In this document: positions 27,075-34,504 of the stretch, piece after piece
Position numbering within the stretch: position 1 is the first letter of the stretch
Layout of the letters: each line of letters starts with the position of its first letter
Origin: CAZCDS01 sp964497585
Lineage (GTDB): Bacteria; Desulfobacterota; Desulfomonilia; Desulfomonilales; Desulfomonilaceae
Direction of reading: 5' to 3'
DNA: 53,222 bases
Assembly: GCA_964497585.1 (NCBI GenBank)
Contig: CAZCDS010000044.1
Coordinates: 1 to 53,222, forward strand
Made by a program: the position numbers and the translations under genes
Notes under the pieces: model-generated
Databases searched by the model: none
Told to the model about the DNA's origin: nothing
The model's input: only the letters and a program-made list of their open reading frames with translations

Positions 27075-28769
27075 TTGGCAGGGAATACCAAAGACGAAAA
27101 GAGACCGTCCATAGAAACAACCAAAGAGGTGGTTCAGGCCAAAAAGAAGGCGGCCAAGAGTAAAGGAAGGGGCATCTCTTTCAGACCGTACGTGGAAAAT
27201 GTGCGAACCAGACTGGAAATAGTTGAGAAGAAACGAGAAAAGATACGGGAAATGGGGAGTAAGAAGCTCCTTGACAAACTCCGCGCACGGGGCAATCTCA
27301 CTGCTCGGGAGCGTATCCAACACTTCTTCGACGAAGACACATTCGTGGAACACGGAATCTTCGGTGAGAGCCAAATCAAAGGCCTCGGCATGCAAGAGTA
27401 CTATACTCCGGCCGACGGTGTCATAACGGGATTCGGACTGGTGAACGGTAGAAGGGTCTGCGCATATGCGACCGACTATTCGGTGCTTGCTGGCTCCAGC
27501 GGGGAAGGCCACCAGATCAAGATAGCCGACGTCACCAAGCTGGCAGGAGCGGCGGGAGTCCCTATTGTCGGCTTCATAGATTCTTCTGGAGCAAGGCTAC
27601 AAGAAGCCGCACCATGCCTCAAGGGATATTTCGAGACCTTCTGGCTGCAGAGCAACTATTCAGGAGTGATTCCTCAAATAACGGTCATCTGCGGTGGTTG
27701 CGCGGCAGGTCAGGCATACTCTCCTCTCCTGACCGATTTTATTATTATGACCAGGAGTGAGGGAACCAGCATGTGGCTGGGAGGTCCCAGAGCTACTGCG
27801 GCACTCACTCAGGAGGATATCAGCGCAATAGGCGGCGCGGATTATCACATGAAATTCACCGGAAGTTGCCATTACGCAGCGGAAGATGACCAGGAGGCCA
27901 TAGACTTTGCCAAGAAACTGCTGAGCTACTTGCCGGCAAACTGGCAAGAGAAACCTCCTCACGTCCAGACGGATGATGATCCGAAGCGCAGGGAGGAGAG
28001 GTTGCTCGACGTCCTTCCCGATGACCCTAGAAGAACGTACGATATGCACGATGTCATTGAGCTCATCGCGGACCAGGGCGAGTTTCTGGAAATTATGGAA
28101 GGATATGCCAAGAGCGCTATCGTGGGATTCGCTCGCTTTGACGGACACTCGTGCGGAATCTATGCGGGCAACCCGGCATACCTGGCCGGATGTCTAGAAC
28201 CCGATTCATGCGACAAGGTCTCGAGGTTCATAACATTTTGTGATTGCTTTAATATCCCTCTAGTCTACTTGGTAGACACCCCAGCGATCACCGTAGGAGA
28301 TGACTGGGAGAGAAGTGGCGTCATTAGGCATGCCACAAAGCTGTTGCACACCACGAACTGCGCTACGGTGCCCAGGGTATGTGTCCTCGTTCGCAAGGCT
28401 TATGGAGGAACACTCCCCATATTCTGCGCAAAACCCCAGGCAGCAGATTTTGTATACGTATGGCCTACCGGGGAGTATGCGCCCATGGGCGCAGACGGCG
28501 CAATAGCAATCATTTATGACCGCCATATCAAAGAGCTGCCAACTTCGGAGGAGCGATTGGCGTTCGCTGAAGAGAAGAAAAAGGAATACTTCGAGCAATA
28601 TGTCGATCCGATCAAGACCGCATCCAACCTTAGATGGGGGTTTTTCGACGACATCATCGATCCGAGAAAGACCAGAGAGACAATAATCCGAGCGCTCGAA
28701 TTGGGGAGAACCATAGGCAACCGAGTGAGTCCTCGTCCGGCACGAAAGCAAGGAAACAGGCCAGTGTAG
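27075..28769 (+). CDS. acyl-CoA carboxylase carboxyltransferase subunit (PCC/MCC/geranyl-CoA type)
   Basis: A 564-residue carboxyltransferase, starting at TTG 27075 with GGAGG about 6 bases upstream. The first ~40 residues are Lys-rich and unusual. The crotonase-like N-half includes LTARERIQHFFDEDTFVEHG and DSSGARLQEAA with CGGCAAGQAYSPLL; the C-half has LVDTPAITVGDDWERSGVIRH, KAYGG (acyl-CoA site) and WPTGEYAPMGADGA. The enzyme moves CO2 from biotin to an acyl-CoA. Whether the acceptor is propionyl-, 3-methylcrotonyl-, geranyl- or another CoA cannot be read reliably; the AtuA-like neighbours favour a branched unsaturated substrate. Confidence 0.88.
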   Translation: MAGNTKDEKRPSIETTKEVVQAKKKAAKSKGRGISFRPYVENVRTRLEIVEKKREKIREMGSKKLLDKLRARGNLTARERIQHFFDEDTFVEHGIFGESQIKGLGMQEYYTPADGVITGFGLVNGRRVCAYATDYSVLAGSSGEGHQIKIADVTKLAGAAGVPIVGFIDSSGARLQEAAPCLKGYFETFWLQSNYSGVIPQITVICGGCAAGQAYSPLLTDFIIMTRSEGTSMWLGGPRATAALTQEDISAIGGADYHMKFTGSCHYAAEDDQEAIDFAKKLLSYLPANWQEKPPHVQTDDDPKRREERLLDVLPDDPRRTYDMHDVIELIADQGEFLEIMEGYAKSAIVGFARFDGHSCGIYAGNPAYLAGCLEPDSCDKVSRFITFCDCFNIPLVYLVDTPAITVGDDWERSGVIRHATKLLHTTNCATVPRVCVLVRKAYGGTLPIFCAKPQAADFVYVWPTGEYAPMGADGAIAIIYDRHIKELPTSEERLAFAEEKKKEYFEQYVDPIKTASNLRWGFFDDIIDPRKTRETIIRALELGRTIGNRVSPRPARKQGNRPV

Positions 28770-28865
28770 AGGCACGTGCAGCCCGTATGAGGATCGACTT
28801 TCATTGAAGTCGGTTCACGAGAAAGTGACTGGCAGAGGAATGACTTGTAGGCAGGAGTTTATAGA

Positions 28866-30020
28866 ATGGATTTCACCATTCCTGAAGAACTGAACATTAT
28901 GAGGGACTCCGTAAGAAGATTTGTCGAGAAGGAGCTGGAACCGATTGGGAGGCAGGTGGAGGAGGAGGGACGGATACCTGAAGGAGTCGTGGACAGAATG
29001 CGGGAGCTCGGGCTGTTTGGCCTTTCGATCCCGGAAGAATACGGCGGTTTGGGCCTGAGCACGTTCGGTGAAGTGCTTGTGTACGAAGAGCTGACAAAAA
29101 CCAACGCGGCGTTCAGGTCGAGGATCGGGACGAGCAACGGCATCGGGACCGCGGGGATCGTCATCGACGGCGCGGAAGAGCAAAAAAGGAAATATTTGCC
29201 CAGGATAGCCTGCGGCGAATGGACATCAGCATTTGCCCTTAGCGAGCCTGAAGCGGGATCCGACGCCGCCAACATCAAAACAGAGGCGCGGCGGGACGGA
29301 GATCACTGGGTACTCAACGGTAGAAAACACTTTATCACCAACGGGGACATCGCTCAGTTGGTAACGACCATGGCCGTTACAGACAAATCCAAGACCTCAC
29401 GAGGAGGCATCACCGCGTTCTTGGTAGAAAAAGGTTTTCCGGGTTTTCTTGTGGGGTCCATCGACAAGAAGCTTGGTTTGAGAGGCTCCAACACGTGCGA
29501 GCTGATCTTTGACAACTGCCGAGTACCGAGAGAGAACGTGATCGGAGGGGAATCCATGGTCGGCCAAGGGTTCAAGACCGCGATGAAAGTACTTGACAAA
29601 GGGCGACTCACGATGGGCGCCGCGGCCCTCGGCGCGTCCCAGAAGCTTCTGGACCTGTGCACGGAGTACGCGAATCAACGGGTTCAATTCGGCAAACCTA
29701 TCGGCCAGTTCCAGATGATTCAGGCCATGCTTGCGGATATGGCCACTGAAATCTTCGCGGCTCGTAGCATGTTGTACCACGCGTGCTGGCTGAGGGACCA
29801 GGGACGAAAGACAACCCGTGAAGCTTCTATGGTCAAATTATTCTGTACGGAGATGGGGAGCCGTGTAGCGGACAAAGCGATCCAGATATTCGGAGGCATG
29901 GGATACATGGAAGAGATGCCCATACAGATGTACTTCAGGGACCTTCGGCTGTACCGAATATTTGAGGGCACTAGCGAGATCCAGCGAATCGTCATTGCCA
30001 GAGATCTTCTTCGGCAGTGA
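28866..30020 (+). CDS. acyl-CoA dehydrogenase
   Basis: A 384-residue FAD-dependent dehydrogenase, the second in the operon. It shows the canonical catalytic loop YRIFEGTSEIQRIVIARDLL at the C-terminus, with the catalytic Glu. Other motifs are AFALSEPEAGSDAANI (~residues 120-135) and LNGRKHFITNG. The N-terminus is MDFTIPEELNIMRDSVRRFV. It oxidises a saturated acyl-CoA and passes electrons to ETF. Compared with the copy at 20525 it has the standard active site, so the two probably act on different intermediates of the pathway. Confidence 0.92.
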   Translation: MDFTIPEELNIMRDSVRRFVEKELEPIGRQVEEEGRIPEGVVDRMRELGLFGLSIPEEYGGLGLSTFGEVLVYEELTKTNAAFRSRIGTSNGIGTAGIVIDGAEEQKRKYLPRIACGEWTSAFALSEPEAGSDAANIKTEARRDGDHWVLNGRKHFITNGDIAQLVTTMAVTDKSKTSRGGITAFLVEKGFPGFLVGSIDKKLGLRGSNTCELIFDNCRVPRENVIGGESMVGQGFKTAMKVLDKGRLTMGAAALGASQKLLDLCTEYANQRVQFGKPIGQFQMIQAMLADMATEIFAARSMLYHACWLRDQGRKTTREASMVKLFCTEMGSRVADKAIQIFGGMGYMEEMPIQMYFRDLRLYRIFEGTSEIQRIVIARDLLRQ

Positions 30021-30093
30021 ATCAACCATGTGCTACGGTCAGGTTGGGAGGATTACATGACTGGCCAATATCCCGTTGAACAGGCAGGGACAG

Positions 30094-30876
30094 ATGAGTA
30101 AAGGACTCGCGTACTACGAGATAGAAGATCAGGTGGCGGTGGCAGTGATCGACCATCCTCGGATGAATGCCTTTGACGTTCCCACCAAGGAAGCTCTCGG
30201 CTCCGTGTTCGGCGAGCTGGAGCAGCGCAGACAAGAGATACGTGCCGTGATCCTGATGGGTGCCGGTCAAAAGGCTTTCGCTGCCGGTGCCGACATAAGG
30301 AGCTTTCCCGAACTTGATCCCGAGTCCGCAAAGAGACGACTCATCCGGAGCCATGAGATTTATCGGATGGTCGAAACTTTACCGTGGCCCGTCATTGCAG
30401 CGATTCACGGCTACTGTCTCGGCGGAGGACTAGAGTTGGCCCTCTGTTGCGATGTGCGGTACGCAGACGAGACTGCCCAGCTCGGGTTTCCAGAGGTAAA
30501 GCTCTCGGTATTCCCCGGAAACGGCGGCACAAGGAGAGCCCAGTATCAGGTTCCCCTCGGCAGGCTCAAGGAACTCATTTACTCGGGAGACATGGTTGAC
30601 GCATCCACAGCGCTCGCCCTGGGGCTCGTGGAGAAAGTAACGCCCACGGGTCAGGCGGTAGAGGCGGCCATGGAGCTTGCTGCAAAAATCAAACGCAGGG
30701 GTCCGCTGGCTGTGGCGAGCGCGAAGAAGGTACTGAATGAAAACAGGGATCTCAGCCTCGAACCCGCGTTGGAAGTGGAGTCCGACCTGTGGGCAGCTCT
30801 CACTACGACCGAAGACATGAAAGAGGGGGCACGCTCATTCATCGAGAAGCGGAAACCCGTATACAAATGTCAGTAG
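30094..30876 (+). CDS. enoyl-CoA hydratase
   Basis: A 260-residue crotonase; ATG 30094 (SKGLAYYEIEDQVAVAVIDH) fits the family start, with an in-frame TTG at 30076 as alternative. The oxyanion-hole motifs QKAFAAGADIRSF and HGYCLGGGLELALCCDVR are canonical, and LGFPEVKLSVFPGNGGTRR contains the conserved PE and GGTRR catalytic region. It hydrates 2-enoyl-CoA to 3-hydroxyacyl-CoA. It is the most canonical of the three hydratases in the window and lies between dehydrogenase and thiolase, as expected for beta-oxidation. Confidence 0.9.
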   Translation: MSKGLAYYEIEDQVAVAVIDHPRMNAFDVPTKEALGSVFGELEQRRQEIRAVILMGAGQKAFAAGADIRSFPELDPESAKRRLIRSHEIYRMVETLPWPVIAAIHGYCLGGGLELALCCDVRYADETAQLGFPEVKLSVFPGNGGTRRAQYQVPLGRLKELIYSGDMVDASTALALGLVEKVTPTGQAVEAAMELAAKIKRRGPLAVASAKKVLNENRDLSLEPALEVESDLWAALTTTEDMKEGARSFIEKRKPVYKCQ

Positions 30877-31034
30877 GACGGCGACTGCCTCCTCGCATCC
30901 CACAAATTCGGGCAAGCTGATACACGTGCCGGGATTTCACTGCACGCAATGAAGAGATCCGCAGTGGGGTGAACGATCCGCGTGAAAATGGGGTTGGGCC
31001 AATTCGTCAATACAAAGTAAGGAGCCGAAAAGAC

Positions 31035-32222
31035 ATGAGGAGAGAACTGGGTGAAGTAGTGGTCGTCGACGCGGTGCGAACACCCTTCGGGAAGGCCGGA
31101 GAAAAAGGTCTTTTCTGGAATACCAGGGCCGAAGATCTCGTGGTCGCGGTAATCAAAGGCCTGCTCGAGCGAAACCCTGAGGTCACTCCGGATCTCATCG
31201 ACGACAGCATCTGGGGAGTGACTGCGCAGATCAAGGAACAGGGCGGAACACTCGGACGTGTGGCAACTATGCTCGCGGACATGGGGCACGAAGTTCCCGG
31301 CTGTTCCATTGACCGGATGTGCGCGGGTGGTCTCACCGCGATCGGGTTCGGCGTCACCTTCATCGCGGCGGGAATGGCGGACTGCATCATTGCCGGGGGA
31401 GTCGAGCATATGGGCCACCTCCCAATGGGGTTCATGCGTGACCTCCATCCGCGAGCGGAAGAGGCGCTTGGAGGGCCGTCCGCATTCAACATGGGCATGA
31501 CCGCGGAAAACATTCACGAGCGGTTTCCCGAATTCACGAGGGAGATGGCCGACCGGTACGCGTGTGAGTCCCAGAGGAAGGCCGAAGAAGCCATAACCGC
31601 GGGCAAGATCGATCCCATGCTCGTGCCCGTGTCGGTGGAAACCGCGGACGGATCCATGACCGTTGCGGACCAGGACCAGCACCCGAGGTTCGGAACCACC
31701 ATCGAGACGTTAAGCAGCCTCAGAACACCTTTCAAAGAGAATGGCAACGTGACCGCGGGCAACGCGTCGGGTTTGAACGACGGAGCGTCCGCGGTGATTC
31801 TCATGAGCGAGAAACTGGCTTCCGAGTGCGGTCTCGAGCCATGCATGCGGTGGGTTTCCACGGGAGTGGCCGGAGTCGATCCCACGATCATGGGGACCGC
31901 GCCCGTGCCCGCGACCGAGAAAGCTTTGGCAAAAGCTGGCCTCACCGTGGAAGACCTCGACATTATAGAGATGAATGAGGCGTTCGCGGTTCAATGCCTG
32001 TACTGTCTTGACCGGCTCGGGTTGGAGTGGAATGATCCGAAGGTGAACAAATGGGGAGGCGCTATCGCGTACGGTCATCCCCTTGCTGCTTCCGGACCGC
32101 GGTTGGTTGCGTTTCTTGGCGAGCTTTTTAGGGAGAATCCCGAAGCTCGTTACGGCTTGACGACCATGTGCGTGGGCAGAGGTCAAGGTTACTCGGTCAT
32201 CTGGGAAAAAGTAAACGACTAG
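31035..32222 (+). CDS. thiolase (acetyl-CoA C-acyltransferase)
   Basis: A 395-residue thiolase from ATG 31035 (AAGGAG 10 bases upstream), giving RRELGEVVVVDAVRTPFGKA; a GTG further upstream would add 22 residues. The nucleophile Cys is in SIDRMCAGGLTAIGFG, the second and third catalytic motifs are NEAFAVQ and GGAIAYGHPLAASGPR, and the acid/base Cys lies in TTMCVGRGQG. It cleaves 3-ketoacyl-CoA with CoA. No 3-hydroxyacyl-CoA dehydrogenase is encoded here, so that step must be supplied elsewhere in the genome. Last gene of the operon. Confidence 0.92.
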   Translation: MRRELGEVVVVDAVRTPFGKAGEKGLFWNTRAEDLVVAVIKGLLERNPEVTPDLIDDSIWGVTAQIKEQGGTLGRVATMLADMGHEVPGCSIDRMCAGGLTAIGFGVTFIAAGMADCIIAGGVEHMGHLPMGFMRDLHPRAEEALGGPSAFNMGMTAENIHERFPEFTREMADRYACESQRKAEEAITAGKIDPMLVPVSVETADGSMTVADQDQHPRFGTTIETLSSLRTPFKENGNVTAGNASGLNDGASAVILMSEKLASECGLEPCMRWVSTGVAGVDPTIMGTAPVPATEKALAKAGLTVEDLDIIEMNEAFAVQCLYCLDRLGLEWNDPKVNKWGGAIAYGHPLAASGPRLVAFLGELFRENPEARYGLTTMCVGRGQGYSVIWEKVND

Positions 32223-32248
32223 GCACGTTAGCCAAAGCAATGGTAAGC

Positions 32249-32390
32249 CCCCGGCTTTGCCGGGGCGACTCGCCAAGGTTTGACCGTGCGAGGCATTAGA
32301 GGGAAACCTCCCAGATGATGCAAGAGTTCTGATTCTGGGAGGTTTGTATGAAAGACTATCAGAGCCCAAACCAGACGAGACGGGATTGCA
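32249..32390 (+). mobile_element. IS200-type left-end remnant with tnpA start
   Basis: A perfect hairpin CCCCGGC-TTT-GCCGGGG (32249-32265) is followed by the inverted repeat AAACCTCCCAGA ... TCTGGGAGGTTT (32304-32315 and 32334-32345). Three bases later ATG 32348 opens MKDYQSPNQTRRDC and then stops. The sequence resembles the first residues of IS200-family TnpA proteins (MKDYQS...WDCKYHV), so only the left end and about 14 codons survive. The assignment is by resemblance to remembered family members. Confidence 0.5.
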
Positions 32391-32519
32391 GTTAAATGAC
32401 CCCCGGCGTGACAGGCCAATGCAGGCCCTAAACAAATCAAGAGCTTGTCGAGAAACCTCCACGATTTCAATTCCTCTCAGGACATTTCAGTCCTTTCCGA
32501 TCCCTGTCGAGCCTTCAAA

Positions 32520-32541
32520 TGGTGTACAAGTGGTGTACAGG
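32520..32541 (+). repeat. 11-bp tandem repeat (TGGTGTACAAG / TGGTGTACAGG)
   Basis: Two adjacent 11-bp units differ at one base. The same period and a similar GGTG(T)ACA core occur at 7357-7378, and both repeats are preceded by related TCCTTTC...TCCCT.TCGA sequence. See the finding on possible integrase arm sites. Confidence 0.4.
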
Positions 32542-33059
32542 ACCGGAGATTGTCGATAACAGGCCCAAGCCGCCCGACCAAACAGTTCATGCCCACCACT
32601 ATGCCAACCCGTCTTTGTCTTGGATATCTTTCCGTCACCCAAACTCAGCGGTTTGGCTGGGACTTTCTCCAAGAGGTCTGACAGCTCACAGTGTCTCCGC
32701 CGTGAGAGGGTCGTGATCTTGAGGATGGTATTGACACGAAAGCAGCCCTGATAGCGTCAATTTCCTGATTTCCCCAAACCCCGTGGGGGCCTGTTCGGGG
32801 GCCCAAAATGCCGGATTTTGAACACGGCGGGCCCCCACTCGGGCGCCCAGGCATTCCATGCTAAGAATTGTTCTCCTCCGGGCCACTTGTATCCGGTCAT
32901 CCCGTATGGTCGCTGAGAACAGGCCTTCCACTGCGGCAATCCTGATATTCCGACACGCCTCCCAAGCGCCTCTTGAATTTCCAGGCACTTTCGGCGATCA
33001 TAGTGTCAGATACCTTTCACCAATCAACCAGCACCCACAATCCAAATGGGGGACAAGCC

Positions 33060-33854
33060 ATGAAGAAGATACTGATCTTGGTGGCGATCTTGAGCTTGCT
33101 CGTGACGCTTCTTCCGTCTATGGCGTTGGGACAGACGAAGGAGGAAGGGATACGACTGTTTAGGGAAGCGGCACAGCTTCAGTTCAAAGCGAAGTCGAAA
33201 GTAGAGTTCGAAATTGCGATTCAGAAGCACGAGAGGGCGCTGAAGATATTCAAGGAGCTTGATTTCAAGAGGGGAGTCATGGCCGTGGAGCTGGCCCTGG
33301 GAAAGACCTATCGCTTCTGCGGTCAGTATGACAAAGCCTTGGAATTGTGCAGTGCAGCGGTTGCCCTCGCTCAGGAATTGCAGGATAGAAGAGCAGAGCG
33401 GCATGCGCTCAACGAGTTGGCCATAGCATACGACGTTTCCAATCAGCATACGAAGGCCTCGGAATTCTTCAATAAGGCCCTTGCTCTGGCCCGGGAGCTC
33501 AAAGACAGCAGAGGAGAAGGGAGGGCGCTGTTCAACCTGGGCGGCGTTTACACAACCCTCGGCCGGTACGACGAGGCCGCAGCATATTACCGAAAGGCTG
33601 TCGACATTGATCGTGCGCTATTGGACAGGAGAGGAGAGGGAGAGTCACTGAGGATGCTGGGCAATGTTTACACCATCTGGGGCAAACATGCCCAGGCCGT
33701 AGAATTCTATAGCGAATCCCTGGAGATTGCGCGTGAGCTTCAGGATCGGAAACAGGAACGACAGATCCTGGAGAACTTGGGAGATACCTACTCCTCCTGG
33801 GGCAAAGACACCGAGGCCAAGGAGTTCTACCGAAAAGCCCGTGCCGTCCAATGA
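33060..33854 (+). CDS. secreted tetratricopeptide repeat protein
   Basis: A 264-residue protein with an N-terminal signal peptide (MKK, hydrophobic ILILVAILSLLVTLLPSMAL, cleavage near ALGQ), so it is exported. The rest consists of about five TPR units (pattern GxxYxxxGxYdeAxxYYxxAl), best seen in LFNLGGVYTTLGRYDEAAAY and the following two repeats. TPRs scaffold protein-protein contacts. The start ATG 33060 has only a weak G-rich ribosome site. It is immediately upstream of a secreted TPR-CHAT protein with similar repeats, so the two may interact or stem from duplication. No catalytic domain is present. Confidence 0.85.
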   Translation: MKKILILVAILSLLVTLLPSMALGQTKEEGIRLFREAAQLQFKAKSKVEFEIAIQKHERALKIFKELDFKRGVMAVELALGKTYRFCGQYDKALELCSAAVALAQELQDRRAERHALNELAIAYDVSNQHTKASEFFNKALALARELKDSRGEGRALFNLGGVYTTLGRYDEAAAYYRKAVDIDRALLDRRGEGESLRMLGNVYTIWGKHAQAVEFYSESLEIARELQDRKQERQILENLGDTYSSWGKDTEAKEFYRKARAVQ

Positions 33855-33976
33855 CGGTGGCGAGGATTTAACGGAGGAATGTAGATCGTCGCCCGTCTTT
33901 CATCGGTTTTGCTCTTCTCAAAGGGGGAAGTGGTTTTCAAGCGGTGCATTCCAACTTCGTTCACGGTGGTCATTCA

Positions 33977-34504
33977 ATGAGATATCTGATCCTACTGAGC
34001 GTCATTGGTTTGGTCCTCGGTCTGCCGCCGGCTCCGGGTTCAGCCCGGAACGACGAGGAGGCGGTACGGCTGTTCAATGAGGCATTGCAGCTTCACAAGA
34101 CGGCTCGAACGGAGGTACAGCTCAAGAAAGCGATTCGTAAATATGAGGACGCTTTGGAGGCATTTGAAAAGGCCGGCCTGAAACAGGGAACGGCAATGGT
34201 CGCAAACAACTTGGGGACGCTCTATCTCGGGCGGAAACAGTATGACGACTCAGTTCACAATTACCTGCGATGTCTGACCATATCCCGCGAGGTGAGTAAC
34301 AGGAAACTCGAAGGAGTAGCTCTGAGAAACCTTGGCACGGTCCGTTTGAATCAGGGTCTAGCAGACAAGGCAGATACCTATTACCGTGAGTCGCTGGTGA
34401 TCTGGCGAGAGCTGAAGGATCGGCAGGGCGAAAGGGACACCCTCACGCGCCTGGGCTCAATCCATGCAGATCAAGGCAATTACGTCAAGGCAATGGCCTA
34501 TTAG
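33977..34504 (+). CDS. secreted TPR-CHAT protein, N-terminal part up to an amber codon
   Basis: ATG 33977 opens a 175-residue frame with a signal peptide (RYLILLSVIGLVLGLPP, cleavage near GSA) and the first TPR units (NNLGTLYLGRKQYDDSVHNY and others). It stops at TAG 34502-34504, precisely where the repeat pattern demands Tyr (MAY-stop-EQALAV, compared with YYEKALTL and YYEQSLAI in later repeats). The frame continues without shift into the CHAT protein at 34505-37060. Either a single TAT/TAC to TAG mutation, a sequencing error, or read-through explains this. Confidence 0.75.
   Translation: MRYLILLSVIGLVLGLPPAPGSARNDEEAVRLFNEALQLHKTARTEVQLKKAIRKYEDALEAFEKAGLKQGTAMVANNLGTLYLGRKQYDDSVHNYLRCLTISREVSNRKLEGVALRNLGTVRLNQGLADKADTYYRESLVIWRELKDRQGERDTLTRLGSIHADQGNYVKAMAY

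Larger units (their letters stand above)
32223..33059. other. 837-bp non-coding region with IS remnant
   Basis: Contains the IS200 left-end remnant (32249-32390) and an 11-bp tandem repeat (32520-32541). A G/C-rich block with alternating CCC/GGG runs (32775-32850) could fold strongly. No coding frame with family resemblance is present. The secreted TPR gene starts at 33060, so its promoter should lie in the right part. Confidence 0.5.

Noticed and set aside
32775..32850. Rho-independent terminator in the GC-rich block
   Set aside because: Several GC-rich inverted pieces are present but none is followed by a T run in the right direction.
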